From Takashimella koratensis (Eukaryota; Basidiomycota; Tremellomycetes; Trichosporonales; Tetragoniomycetaceae): a stretch of DNA of 64,000 nucleotides. Shown piece by piece: positions 35,203 through 46,966 of this stretch. The notes under the pieces were generated by a model. That model was not told the origin of the DNA. It made no database searches and was given only the letters and a program-made list of their open reading frames with translations. Numbering within the stretch: the stretch's first letter is position 1; each line of letters begins with the position of its first letter. Location of the stretch: the NCBI GenBank assembly GCA_003116875.1, contig BCKT01000010.1:967342-1031341 (forward strand), written 5' to 3'. Made by a program: the position numbers and the translations under genes.

Positions 35203-37334
35203 TCAAACCTCGCGCACATTGACACTGGTTGCGCTAGCTTTGGGGTCCTCCACGACCTTGTTGTCGGCCGACTCGATCGGCTGGTGGTAGCCTGCCGCCT
35301 CGTTCTCGGCTTCCACTTCCTGGGCGATGCGGTAGTTCCGGGGCCTACAGCTATCAGCGAGGTCTTGTGATCAGAGACATACCTGACAACCTTGATGTCG
35401 TAGACGCGCATAGCGCAGATGACCAGGCCACATGTCACCCAAAGGACAATGCAGACTGGCCATCCGTATTTGTAGTGAGGAGCTTGAACGGTGGGGAAGA
35501 TGAGCACGTTCGACCAGGCATCTGCGATTTTGTTAGTATTGTCTGTGTACTAGATCTGGTGCGCCCTCACTGATAGCGTAGTACAATGCGATGCCTGTGG
35601 ATGTCAGCATGAATTCTAAATAGAGAAATTCCCAAGACTTACAAACAGCAATGATGAAGGCGCGCTGTTCCGCATCACGGGGGAGCATGTCACTCATCCA
35701 CGCCCAGAGAGGCGGACCACTTGCAGTGCAGAAGTACAGGATAAAGTCTAGTTGCTGTCAGCGCGAGGCCTCGCAGTCCCAGTCTGACTCACAACTGTAG
35801 TATTTCGCCGAGTTGGGGACGTTCCAGATAGTCATGATGATACACGCGGTCAGGCCAATGAGACATTGGGGGATGAGCATGAGCCAACGTGTTCTGAGCA
35901 AGTCGGAGCCGAAGGCGAAGAGCCAGACCGCGGCGACTGCAAAGAGTGAGTAAGGTTCTCGATGTGGAGCTTCAAACCTGCGTGACTCACGCTGCATTGC
36001 CGAGCCGCCAATGGGAATGGCGTTGAGAGCCACGGTGTTCCACACGGCGTTACCGTTGGCGTCTTTGAGTGACTTGAGCCAAAGACTGAAGTCTGTCATA
36101 CGTATTAGTTCATCTCTACGAGCGTCAAGTCGGTGCACGTACAGCCGTTTCCAGAGGGGGCAATGAGAGCGGAGACATCTGCCGAGTGGTCAGCGTGTGA
36201 CTTCAGGTATAGAGGAAGACTTACAAATGTAGATCATCATATAAAGAATGGGGTTCTTGAAAGTCCTGATAGCACACGCGAGGTTGATGGGGTTGGGCGA
36301 CTCCCGGGTGAAGCGCTGAAGACGAGCTTGAGCGATCTCCCTGTCTCTCGGGGTGAGCCAGAAAGCCCAGGGGCTGGAATTATTCAGCAAGGTGAAATAG
36401 TAGCGGATCAGATATCACTGACTTGGGGCGGTCCGGGAAGTCGGGGATCATAATAGGGCTGAGTGTCGCATTAGCATATCGGTCACGCTTAGCGAGACCC
36501 CGAGGCTCACCCAAGAGCAGCAAGGCAGAGCGTCATGATGCAGTTGATAATGAATGTCCACTGCCAACCAGCAATGCCGTGAGCACCGTCGAGACTGCTG
36601 TTGATTCCACTTTGAATCGCACCACTCATCATGGAGCCGACTGCCTGCATGGAGTGGTAGAAACCGATGCGCTTGGCCATCTCCAGAGGGGTGTACCAAG
36701 TCACTAGCTTCGTTCAGCATTGGCTGTTGCATAGCGATGGACCTTTGGATCAAACTCACTGAGAAGAGTAACGGTGCCGGGGTAGGCGCTCGATTCGGCG
36801 ATACCGATGAAAGCTCGGAGAGCGTAGATCCCAGTTGCCGACTTGCAGGCAGCGATGCAGCCCGTAAGAATCCCCCAGAAGAACTCCAAACCGGACAACC
36901 AGAGCGAAGGACGGAACCGCGTGATCATGATCTGCGAGGGGATCAAGAAGATACAGTCTGTGGTGGACGCGGGATCAGCCGGGTTCCTTCCGTGTCACGC
37001 TCAAGACTCACAGCCAACGTTAAAGTACGTAGTAAAGTAGTTCAACTGGTTCCCGTTGAGGCTCAAAGCTTCCGACATGCCGCTGACATAGGCGTTGTTG
37101 ATGTTGGTCTGGTCTGTGAGGGGTCAGGCCACATCTCTCCCACGCGCACTTACCAATGTATTTGATGACCTGACTGAGGCATCCAAAGGTGAGGAGGAAG
37201 ATGTCCAGCTTCATGAGAAACCATCGTTCTTCCTTGGACTTGGAGATATCGTTCGCTGCCTGAGGATCGAGACCCCGTCGCGCGAGTTCCTCGGGGTCGG
37301 TGTTGATCTTAGCTTGAGAGCCCTTCCACAACAT
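35203..37334 (-). CDS. MFS permease, anion:cation symporter (ACS/Dal5-like) family
   Basis: A 12-helix uptake permease of the fungal ACS group (Dal5, Tna1, Fen2, Yct1, Seo1), which take up organic anions and nitrogenous or vitamin-like substrates. The N-terminus has [20 protein letters not shown], then [20 protein letters not shown] and [14 protein letters not shown], the signature first loop. It continues with [19 protein letters not shown] and [20 protein letters not shown]. The last exons encode a hydrophilic C-terminus ending VNVREV. The start is [17 protein letters not shown] at 37334; a longer frame reaches an ATG about 16 codons upstream. It is divergent from FAD oxidoreductase 1 and convergent with the Zn2Cys6 gene. 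The substrate cannot be read from sequence. Confidence 0.9.
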
Positions 37335-37807
37335 GATGACGGAGGTTTGCAGACGTCTGATTTGGATAAGCTCATGGGGAGAGTCGGGTGACGCTTGTTA
37401 ATATATGACCTCGCCAAGCGTTGCAGTTGGTTCGGAGCATACTTGCGATAAGCCCGTCCGCGGTGTCGGACAGCAGCCCCTCTCAGGCACCAAATTGTGC
37501 CGGCTGATCGGAATCCTATTCTCAAGCGATGGTGGGCACCAAGGTTTAGCAGATAGGGCGGCTTTAGCGTCATGCATGCACAGGGCGCTACCTCAAGACA
37601 TCGCAGCGCTCGAAATGCAGTGACCAATGGTGTTCCCGAGTTTGAGCGTGCAGGCATTCCGCGTCGGCGGGGTCCGATGTCCGTCCGTGCAGGCGGAGTC
37701 GGTGACGATAATCTGCCCGGTCCCCTTTGGCCACCTAAAAGCGATTTCGGATAACTCTGATACCGTTGGCATCCTCTTGTACCTCCTTGCCATCATCGTC
37801 CTACAAC
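37335..37807. promoter_or_regulatory. Divergent promoter, ACS permease / FAD oxidoreductase 1
   Basis: A 473-base gap between opposed start codons, the natural place for a common binding site of the neighbouring Zn2Cys6 factor. A CGGCGGGG-type CG-rich patch is visible at about 37665-37672. I cannot name a defined site. Confidence 0.5.
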
Positions 37808-39711
37808 ATGTCTACCTTCCCTCAACCTTGGATCTCCACCACGTCCCACTGGCAGGGGACGAACCGCGGCCCCACGTCTCTCTGGCTGCACAACAGCAAG
37901 GCGGAGCTCCCGTCCTCTGCTGATGTCGTGATTGTGGGTGCGGGCATGGCCGGCTCGGCCTTATCCTACTTCCTCACTAGGCCTGGCGCATATGGCGAGG
38001 GCAAGAAGGTGGTATGCGTAGAGGCCAAGGACGTGGCCAGTGGAGCGAGTGAGTACATCATGATCGTGGAGTGACAAGATCGCGGAGGTTCTAAGCTGAT
38101 TTTCTGGCAGGTGGACGTAACGGAGGCCAGTGAGTGAAATCAGATGAGTTTGATCGGAGATGCTGACAATGACAGTGTCGGTCCCAAGACCTACTTCAAA
38201 TGGGACCTCCTCCAGCAGCCCTACCCGATCGGCAACGGTGCCTCTAGGGCTGAGTCTACCCGAGTCATGCAAAACGAGCGAGACAACCTCGACCTCGTCG
38301 AACACATTGTCAACACGGAAAAGCTAGACGTGGATTTCTGGAAGGGCGAGCTTATTGAAAGTGAGTAGACCTTCAAGTCCACTTGGAGACCTGGCTAAAC
38401 GTGGTCTCAGCACACCACTCGAAAGAGCAGACCGAGCTCAGCAAGAAGCAATACGCCGAGTGGCTCAAGGCTCGTGAAGAGATCGGGATCACTCAGCCCC
38501 ACGACACCCAGTTTATCGACGACCCCGTCGAGGCGGAGAAGGTGAGTCTGAGCGGTTTGACCTGACTAACTCTGCAGTTCTCCCGCTTCAAAGACGTCAC
38601 TTCGATCCACATTCGTCCGGGCGGAAGTGTTCACTCACACAAGCTTGCGACCGCACTCATGCGCCTCGCGATCGAATCCACTGCGTGCGACTTTGGGTTC
38701 TACTCGTGGACCCCGGTCTCTGGTTTCCCGACCGAGACAGCCGACGGTCAATGGACGCTTAGTACTTCCAAGGGTACTATCACCGCCAAGCAGGTCATCT
38801 TCTGCACGAACGCCCACACCCCCAATTTCTTCCCCAAAGAAGACCCGCTCCACACTCAGTACGTATGGTGGTAGCTTTGAGAATATAGCGGTTGACCCCA
38901 TTAGCATCCAACCTTTCCGAGGCCAGTGTGCCCTGATCACTCCTCCGCCCTCGTACTCGGGTGCTCAAGGATTGAAGAACACATACAATATGAAGGACGA
39001 GGCATACCTTGTGAACACCCCGATGGGTGGAATTGTCCTCGGTGGTGGACTTAGCGCCCTCATCCGTGAGGGCAAGTGCAAGCCCGAGGACAGCTTTGGA
39101 CAGATAGACGATAGCGGTGATAGCGTCGACTCTCATATCACCGAGTGTGAGTGGTGCACTGAGAATGGTCGGATCATTTGCTCACTTCTGACAGATCTGA
39201 GTCGGTACATGCGCGAAAACTTTGTCGAGTGGGGACCAGAGGGATACGGTGAAGGCCTTACCCGCACCTGGACAGGGATCCTATCCACCGTCAAGGATTG
39301 GCTCCCGCTCGTCGGCGAGGTTCCAGGCAAGAAGGGCGTCTCGCTAGTTGCAGGAGTAAGCTGCTATCTCATTGGTCGGATTTTAGTTGACAAATTCAGT
39401 TCGCCGGTCACGGCATGTCGCGAATCTTTGCCGTCGCAAGGGGTTACTCGGACACCATGAAAACTGGGGTCTGGGACGAAACCCTGCTTCCGCGTTCGTT
39501 CGAGCTCACCGCCGAGAGACTCCAAGCTACCCTCGACGCCCAGGCCGAGTTTGAGGCCAAGAACGGCGAAGCCAAGGTCGTCAATGGCAAAATTGTGCAG
39601 GAGGCCAAGGTTGCGCCCAAGGCCAACGGCGACGTACCTGTCAAAGTCAGCATGTTGGCCCCCGTCCAGACTGTGATCGAGAAAGTTGCTGGAATCAAAG
39701 TCCAGAGTTAA
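37808..39711 (+). CDS. FAD-dependent oxidoreductase 1 (DAO family)
   Basis: A DAO-superfamily flavoenzyme of the kind that oxidises amines or amino acids. The Rossmann dinucleotide motif is DVVIVGAGMAGSALSYFL, followed by the acidic ribose end (VCVEAKDVASGASGRNGG), with the GRNGGH block spliced across an intron. Later blocks: GGSVHSHKLATALMRLAIES, AKQVIFCTNAHTPNFFP, the substrate-domain region, a segment with WTGILSTVKDWLPLVGEVPG, and FAGHGMSRIFAVARGYSD close to the C-terminus. A Lys/Val-rich tail follows. It resembles FAD oxidoreductase 2 in the same block, with matching N- and C-terminal motifs but much divergence. There is no obvious N-terminal signal peptide, so it is probably cytosolic or peroxisomal. 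The substrate is unknown. Confidence 0.88.
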
Positions 39712-40215
39712 GAAAGTCCTTGTATCACATGTGGGCGATCCGAGAATCGCTGTTGGATGAAAAGGAAAGATAAAAGATATATGTATGCTTTTCCCACTCT
39801 TGATCGGATGCCCTTGTAAAGCGACGCAAGTGTGCTGTTCGTTTGTTTCTCAGGTTGCATCTTGGTCGAGCCAATGACATATGATTTCCTGTTCTCCGGC
39901 GCTATCTCAACTGATCGTAGGACCGTAAGCATCCACCCTGGCCACTGGACTCAGAGCTATGCCCCAGTGGGGTGTCCAAAAGCAGTGCTGGGATCCCAAA
40001 CCATGCCCAACCAATCGAGGTAGTGGCCGGCTGGACGGATTCCGGCTAGTCGGATGCCACCATCGGAACTCGAGGATGTTTTTGCAGCGGGATTTCACTC
40101 CCGACCTTTCCTTTTTTTTTGTTTTTCTCCAAGCGCATCCAGTGGTTCATTTCCAGATGCCAGATTCCTGCTTGCTTCAGCCCAACAACCCCTCGATCGA
40201 GGAACCTCAAGCATC
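39712..40215. other. Intergenic, FAD oxidoreductase 1 / DHA2
   Basis: A 504-base tandem gap with a T run (about 40109-40120). No additional gene seen. Confidence 0.5.
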
Positions 40216-42237
40216 ATGACCGTCGTGGAGAACGGTGAAGCCTCTCCGCTGTTAGCACAGCAGCCGGCGTCGACTGCAACGTACTCGTCAGTCGCCGGAG
40301 GAAAGAATGATAGGGTTGTCAGTGCGCCACGGGAAGAGGCAGTTGGCGAGGAACCGGGAGACGTTGTCAAGCCTCAAGTCTCCTACAAGACTTTCTCACA
40401 GATATGGGCAGTCTGCCTCGCACTCTGGGTCGCGTGAGTCTTGGGTCAATCCTTATCTAGCCATTTGGACGTCTGACGTCTATCTAGGATCTTCTGCTCA
40501 GCGATGAGTGCAACGATCGTTGCCAACGTGCAGATGCAGGTGGCGTCCGAGTTTGGTGCCGGGTCTATGGTGAGTGCTTGCTACGAGGGCGAGACAAGTC
40601 CTAATCTTCCTAGGCTTCTTGGCTCGGTACTGCTTTCTTGCTTGGGGTCACGGCGGTTAACCCATTGTGTGGTCGGTTGGTCGATATGATGGGGAGCGGG
40701 AACTGCTTTGGCCTCGCGTCGTCACTTTTCCTTGGTACGTAGTGACTTTCGATAGTGTTCTTGCTGACTTTTAACAGTTGGCACTGTTCTATGCGGACTT
40801 GCGCCTTCCATGGGGTTCGTGCTGGGCGCGCGCGTCGTTGCGGGTATCGGAAGTGGAGGTCTCAACACATTCGCTGTGAGTCAGCCAGCGGGGAATTTCA
40901 TCAGGGACTGATACCTCCAGGCAATCATCTTGGCGAAACTTGTCTCTCCCGCCGATCGAGGGCTGTACCAAGGCGGTTCGTCGGTGCTTCAAGCCGCCGG
41001 ATCGGCAGTGGGTGCTGTCCTCGGTGGCGCAGTTGCCGATGCCTGGGGTTGGCGAGTGGCTTTCTGGCTTCAAGTGCCCCCCATCGCTTTGACCGTCCTC
41101 GTGGCGTTCACCAAGATCAAGCTCGACGAACCGAAGAGCTCCGGATCCGCATGGAGCGAGATTCTACGGGTGGACTGGGCTGGGTGGTTCTTCCTTTTCT
41201 TCTCTGTAAGCTTCAGTACCACGTGTTCGAAGTCGCTCATGTTTAGGTGGTCGGAGTAACGATTGGTTTGACGTTCCATAATGAAGGTCGGGCGTGGACA
41301 CACCCTCTGGTTTGTGGCCTCCTCATTGCGTCGGCGAGCAGCCTTGTGGTGTTCGTTTGGGTTGAGAGCAAGGTGAAGGCCCCGTTGCTACCTGTTCAGC
41401 TCCTGCGACGGAGTCAGGTCGTCCTCTTGTTATGGGCGAATATGCCCCTCACCGCCATGTGGTTCGCTCGAGTAAGCATCAAATTTACCCCTACGACGTT
41501 GCCTAACGATTCCAGGTCTACTTTCAACCAGTGTACCTCCAAATCTCAAGAGACATGGACGCCACCCATTCCGGGGCCATCACACTGCCCTTCACCGTGA
41601 TTGCAGCAGTCATCTCGGTCTACGCAGGCTGGCACATGAGGGTACGTCTTCCCCCCACAACTGCTAAGCTGATACACCCAGTACTTTAAAGAATACAAGT
41701 GGTTCCAGACGATCGCACCTGCCTTCTCATGGCTGCAGGCTCTGAGTGTCATCCAATCTTGGAGCATCTCAACCAATGAGACTCGATTGTGGATGGAGCT
41801 TGCCGCGGCTGGAATCGGGGCTATACCGTATACGACATTGACCAGTGAGCTCTCTTCCCTTGCTTAAGCGCTCTACTAACCCCTCACTCCTAGCCGCCCT
41901 GGTTCTTGCGGTAGACCATGACGAGATCGCTTTGGTTGTCTCAGCGACATACGTCTTCCGCGCCATGGGTCAAGTATGGGGCCTGGCTATCGGTGCTGCC
42001 ATTCAGCAGTCCATGTTGGCATCTTCGCTCGCTCGACGACTTCCCCAGGCTTCACCATCGACAATCTACCAGATCATCAACAGCCCAATCACGTTCTTGC
42101 CGATTGTTGACGCGGCGGTCAAGCTCCAAGCGAGGTTGGCGTACTTTGAGTCGATTCAGGGTGTATTCGGCTTCATCGCTGGTTTGGGTGTGATTCTCTC
42201 CGCTCTGTGCCTCGGCGTAAGACCGCTACCCTTGTAG
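40216..42237 (+). CDS. MFS transporter, DHA2 family (14 TM)
   Basis: A drug:proton antiporter 2-type major facilitator. A soluble N-terminus (MTVVENGEASPLLAQQ) is followed by helix 1 around FSQIWAVCLALWVAIFCSAM. The sequence continues with SATIVANVQMQVASEFG, then a helix block ending NPLCGRLVDMMGSG, which contains motif A (G-x-L-x-D). LVSPADRGLYQGGSSVLQAA precedes motif C (GSAVGAVLGGAVADAWGWR, then VAFWLQVPP). The late helices end VFGFIAGLGVILSALCLGVR. At least seven introns. In a catabolic block it may export a product or toxic intermediate, but it could also import. It ends 130 bp from the convergent GH79 stop. Confidence 0.9.
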
Positions 42238-42367
42238 AGTTGCGTCAATCACATTGCATTTTTGCATTCCCTCATAGACAAATCGCATGCACCTAGGCAT
42301 CATTATACGAAACGGTCGATCAACTTCTTGATTTGCGACTCGGAAACACCCTGGGAGAATGTCCGCG

Positions 42368-44274
42368 CTACAGATACAACAAGGCAGCCGAGCTCGCAGG
42401 GAGGGAAAAGGTCCCGTTCGACGGCACGGCCTCAAAGACTGGGGATCCTTCTGCCAGTCCGGAGTAGGTCTCCCAACTTTGTCCACCCCAAGTGACTCCG
42501 CCTGTGTGATTGTGTCAGCTTTCCTGGCTCCGCACTTTCGCAATGCAGATGTCACTCACTGAGCGAGTCAAGACCGGCCAAAGTCAGGCGTTTGGCGGTG
42601 ATATTCCTGCCATAGAGCTCAGGCAGAGTGATGGACAGAGATGGTCGTGTCCCATTGCTTCTAAACAGAGTCAGTCTGAGGCGACAAGTTCTCACTCACG
42701 CCTGGTACCAAGGCACACTGTTGACTAGGGCGATACGAGCCAATGTCGTGCCCTCCCAGATAGCGTACGCAGCAAGCTTGACATTGTCTGTCCCGATCTC
42801 ACTGATGAACTAAACAGTCAGCAAATAAGCTCGTCGTAGTCACTTACAGCATTGTTGCTGTCTCCAACGGCATCGGCGAGGGCGACCAAACCGTTGTATT
42901 GAGGAAGGATATGACGAGTTGCGGTGGCGTTATAAGAGGTGATATTCTGTCCGAGGTGGTCGATCGGCTGCCAGACTATCTCACCATCAGTCTTTTGCCA
43001 AAAATTGACTTCTGCTCACGGCTATAGTTGTACCCTACACCGTTGTGGTATCGCACGCCGTCGACGCCAAGTGTGCCCGCCTGGAGAGTGTAGTCGATGA
43101 TCCACAACGCGGCCGCCCCAGCGTTGGAGATCCCCGCGCCACCATGGTCGGAGAGACTGCCTGTCTCGCCGATATAGTACGAATAACCCAGCTGGTGTGT
43201 CCACGACGCGCCGGGACCGTACCGCGTCAAGTTGTTCAGGATGTTGGTGTGGTCTACCACCTGGTCGGCTGTGGGCGGAGGCACGGACGTCGCTGAGCCC
43301 ATGTAGTGGTGCTCAGACAAAGCCCCGACCTGTCTGCCCGTGTCAGCAGAGGGAGATAAAAGTGACTTACGAGCCCATAGCTGATGATGACTCGATACCG
43401 GTCGAGTAGAGGTCGGCAGCACGCCAGTTGGCTGCAAGAGCACCAATCTGGTACTTGATATCGGTCGCTTGGAGCTGCTCGTTGATCTGTGAGACAAAGT
43501 ACTCGCTAATCGCATAGTTAGCTTATCGTGTTATGACACAGGGTTTGGGTACTAACTAGGTGCTGGCGTAGTCAAACACAGTGTAGTTGGCGGGCTTGTA
43601 AGACCCGGCCCACTCGTCCGGTTCGTTACCGATCTCCACCAACTGAAGTGAGACGGAAGCGCAATGTGGGTCCTACCTTCATCAGCAACCTCAAGCCAAG
43701 TCGACTTACCTGGAAAGCATCTTGGATAGCTTTGACTTGCATCACAGCTTCGCTCGTGTTGGACAAGAGGTTGACGCCCCATGTGAATTGCGTGCCACTT
43801 GGTAAGTTACCTGACAAGAGGTAAAAATCTCTCCCGACAGAGGTGTATAAAGCCTCGGGGAAGAGTTTTTTAGGGGTCGCATTGACTGCGGGGACAGCTG
43901 GGAAAACGTTTGACCACACTTCAACGTCAGGATTGATGTAAAATGTATCCTCAGTGGTCCCCCCGATTCTGAAGCCCTAGTTAACAAGCTGATATCCACT
44001 GGGGGAGGGTCAGGACGTACCGAATGGAAACGGCGGAACCGGTACGCTCTTTGATGTTATTCAGCAGGGTCCAGGTAAAGTTGTTCGGGCTGGTCAAGTT
44101 GCCGGACCAATCGGGCCATCGGTCGCCTTCGATCGAGAGGCCAGCGATGGTTGGTGAAAGCGGGACCGCATAGCCTGGGCGAGAGAGCAAAGTGTGCAGG
44201 ATCGATTGGGTCACATTCTGTGCTGATCCCAAGGTCGCAGAAGCCAATGCCAAAGCTGCAAATTGAGTGAACAT
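42368..44274 (-). CDS. GH79 family glycoside hydrolase, secreted
   Basis: GH79 enzymes (beta-glucuronidases and relatives) release uronic acids from arabinogalactan and other glycans. A signal peptide is clear: MFTQFAALALASATLGSAQ with cleavage after SAQ. The catalytic acid/base Glu sits in LVEIGNEPDEWAG, and a second Glu in YIGETGSLSDHGGAGIS is the likely nucleophile. The exon order on the minus strand was followed to the end. C-terminal exons encode IDHLGQNITSYNATATRH, then GTTLARIALVN, SNGTRPSLSITLPELYG, and SGVTWGGQSWETYSGLAEGS. The stop lies at 42368. Many N-x-S/T sites fit a secreted enzyme. It is convergent with DHA2 and upstream of FAD oxidoreductase 2. Confidence 0.88.
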
Positions 44275-45139
44275 GGCTGGAGGTTTGTGGATGTTGCTGT
44301 TTCCGTCGTCGTCCTGACACCTTTTATATATATAAATGGGTCCCCNCTGCCCCCCCCCCCCCCCCCTCCCCCGGGCCCCCCGGTGTTCTCCCCGCTTTCC
44401 TCTTACGCCTCTGCAGCACGATGTGGGGCAACCGGTAACTGCTTGGTCTGAAGCTAGTCTCGAGCAGCGGCCCGGACTAGCTCTTCTCCCCTCCTCGGAC
44501 TTCGGCAAACTCGGTCGGCCCGGCATGTTTGTCACTCGGTTGGAAAAATCGGCTACCTAAAAATACGTCACCAGACCTACCGGGCTATTATCGATCTCGA
44601 TTAACGCAAGTCCGCGCGGGTGGTGATGTGGGCAACACCCACGCTGGCACTTGCGGCCCAGACGCAATGATGCATAAAGTGTCTGCAGAAGTAGAATTTA
44701 GGGTGCTCCACATTTCTGTCGTGACGAGAAGACGTCTCAGGAGGTTACAAGCCGTAACAGCCCCGCGCAGGCACAAGGGGAATGCAACGGGGTCTGGCAC
44801 CCTGATCTCGAAGGTCTCGGCTCATTTGACGGATCCCACCCGTGAGATGAAAAGTCATGTGCAGTCTATGAACTCCGCTACGTGAGAGGGTAGACACTCA
44901 CGGAGACCTTGGCTACGGCCCGTGAGCCTCCGACTCGCCGGCCCGTCATATTCACTGAAGCGTGGTCCGTCGCGGAGAGCTGAAACCGACGCATCCGGTG
45001 GGATTAGATCTGCGGATGATGTCTGATTTTGTCTCTCAAAGCCAAGAGACATGTACAACGAGATACATCTATTTTCTACCATAGGACACATCCCCGTGTT
45101 CGAGCCTTGACTATCACTGTCGCCAGAACGACTTGTGCA
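44275..45139. other. Intergenic, GH79 upstream region with an N and a C homopolymer
   Basis: Contains an ambiguous base at 44346 and 17 C residues at 44350-44366, just upstream of the GH79 start. No gene is supported; it likely holds the GH79 promoter and the 3' UTR of FAD oxidoreductase 2. Confidence 0.45.
44346..44366. repeat. C homopolymer with ambiguous base
   Basis: An n at 44346, then a run of C residues. The assembly length is unreliable here. Confidence 0.85.
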
Positions 45140-46966
45140 TCATTTAGCGTCGAGAGGAGGCGGAGCTTGCAATCGATTCTCTGTCACTTGAAAGCACTTT
45201 GGCAGACCCGTCTCTTCCCAGCTCGCGCCCTGCATGAGTTTGACCAGTCCCGGAGAGCAAGTGAAGATCCTCGCCTAACACCTGGTAAGCGTCTCTCTTG
45301 TGTTCCTTTCTCTTTCTTTCACACTCACCATGCCGTGTCCGTTGTGGCCGCACGACATCCACTGGCCGGGTTTACCTGGCACTGCACCGATGAGCGGCAT
45401 CCCGTCGGTCGTCTGTCCTTCGATCAGTAAAAACCTCCCAGTCTACAGCATGAAAATCCACTTACCATCCCCATGATCCCGCTCCAGGCGTAGTCGTAGC
45501 GGACCGAGGCTCCTCGAGGCTTGGGGTCCGAGTCGGGCCTGATATCAGCCTAATCCACATTGGTACAACTCACCATTCGAACCCGGTTCTGCAGAGATTG
45601 CGGACCGAGTCCATCACCGGCTCAAAGTTGACTACGCTATCGTCCGTCCTTCGTCGTTCATCCTCTTTGACGTACTCGAAGAGCTTGGCGAGTCCCGGCG
45701 GATGACCTCCGAACAACACCGAGCCGTCTGAGCTCGTCCTCGGGTTGATCGAGAACATCCCGTTACTGTAGATCACAGCATACGAGTTCTGCAGACTTTG
45801 AGACCCCGACGCAGCGCTGGGTGGGATGACGCGGTTACACATATGAGGTGTAGGCGCGATGGCTGTCCGGGCTTCGGAGAGAAGGGCGCCCGCAAACGCG
45901 TTCGTAGCGTGCACGACAGTGGAAGTTGTGATTGAGCCGCGGGAAGTGTGAACGGTCCACTGGTTGGCGCTGCCCGTGATAGAAGTCGCAGGGGTCCAGG
46001 TCTGCAGGTTGAGACCGAGGCGGAGGCAGCGAGTGATCACATGTGCCACTGGACGGTTAGAAGAATCATGCGTGTGGGGCTCACCCAGTTTCCACGGATG
46101 CAGAGTTGACGCGTCCCAGGCATAGACTGCCTTGGCGCCCTTGAGCTTCGAGATCTGATTGTCAACTCTAGCCTACACATCCAACTCACTATTTCCGCCT
46201 CCTGGGGATCGAGGCAGACGTCAATAGCCGATGCATCACCTCCGGCCGCTTTGAACGCCTCAAAGTTCTTCGCTGCGCCCTCGGCAGCAGCATCGTCCAT
46301 CAGAACGTCAAGCTGGATCCAGCATTAGCCATCGTCTACACCCATAATGTTCGGACATACGGTCTTTCCGACCCAAAGATCGCAGTTGACGCCGTATTTC
46401 TGGATGTATGCGACAAGCGCCTCCCATGTCTTTTGCTCATTGTCGAGGATCTACAAATTGTCAGGTGGAGCAACTCGATGCACAGAGATACCCACCTCGA
46501 GAGCCATCTCGGGTCCGAAGCGACTGGAGTAGCGAGAGAACCCGCGCCATCGGTCAGGCTTACAGTGGCCTGCGTTACGACCTGTGGCGCCAGAACACAG
46601 CTCCCTCGCTTCGAGCATGACGATAGACTCTGGTGGGGTTCCACTCTCCAACAAAGAGAGCGCGGCGAGGGAACCGGAGATCTGAAAGATGAGCCCATGT
46701 ACAGCGTACAGTTAGATGTGGGTGAGTAGGGCTGGAGGGTTGCGACTCACTCCCGAGCCAATGACAACTACGCTCGCCTCTGAAGGGAGCTCCTCCGTTG
46801 TGCGATGATCGAGCAACGCATTGCTTCGGACGGTTTGCAACCAATGCGACAGGCTCATACCCTGTTCCAAAGGGAACATGTGATCCTGGGTCACCTTTTC
46901 GGTGGGATCGGGGTGACGTACAGCGGCGGCGGTGAGAAGCGGTGGGTCCTCGACGTCTGTGCGCAT
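45140..46966 (-). CDS. FAD-dependent oxidoreductase 2 (DAO family)
   Basis: Second DAO-family flavoenzyme of the block. It starts MRTDVEDPPLLTAAAVRH. The dinucleotide-binding loop is ASVVVIGSG-ISGSLAALSL, spliced across an intron. Then come IVMLEARELCSGATGRNAGH and CKPDRWRGFSRYSSRFGPEM. Middle exons carry ISKLKGAKAVYAWDASTLHP and ITTSTVVHATNAFAGALLS. Near the end, GASVRYDYAWSGIMGMTTDG, MPLIGAVPGKPGQWMSCGHN and GHGMARIFTCSPGLVKLMQG match the FAD-domain return strand. It ends QAPPPLDAK. Differences from oxidoreductase 1 include GRNAGH for GRNGGH and a different tail. No signal peptide is seen. A substrate cannot be assigned; amine or amino acid oxidation is the family expectation. Confidence 0.88.

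Noticed and set aside
44263..44560. Plus-strand frames crossing the C homopolymer
   Set aside because: They include the ambiguous base, have biased poly-Pro composition and overlap the GH79 promoter.
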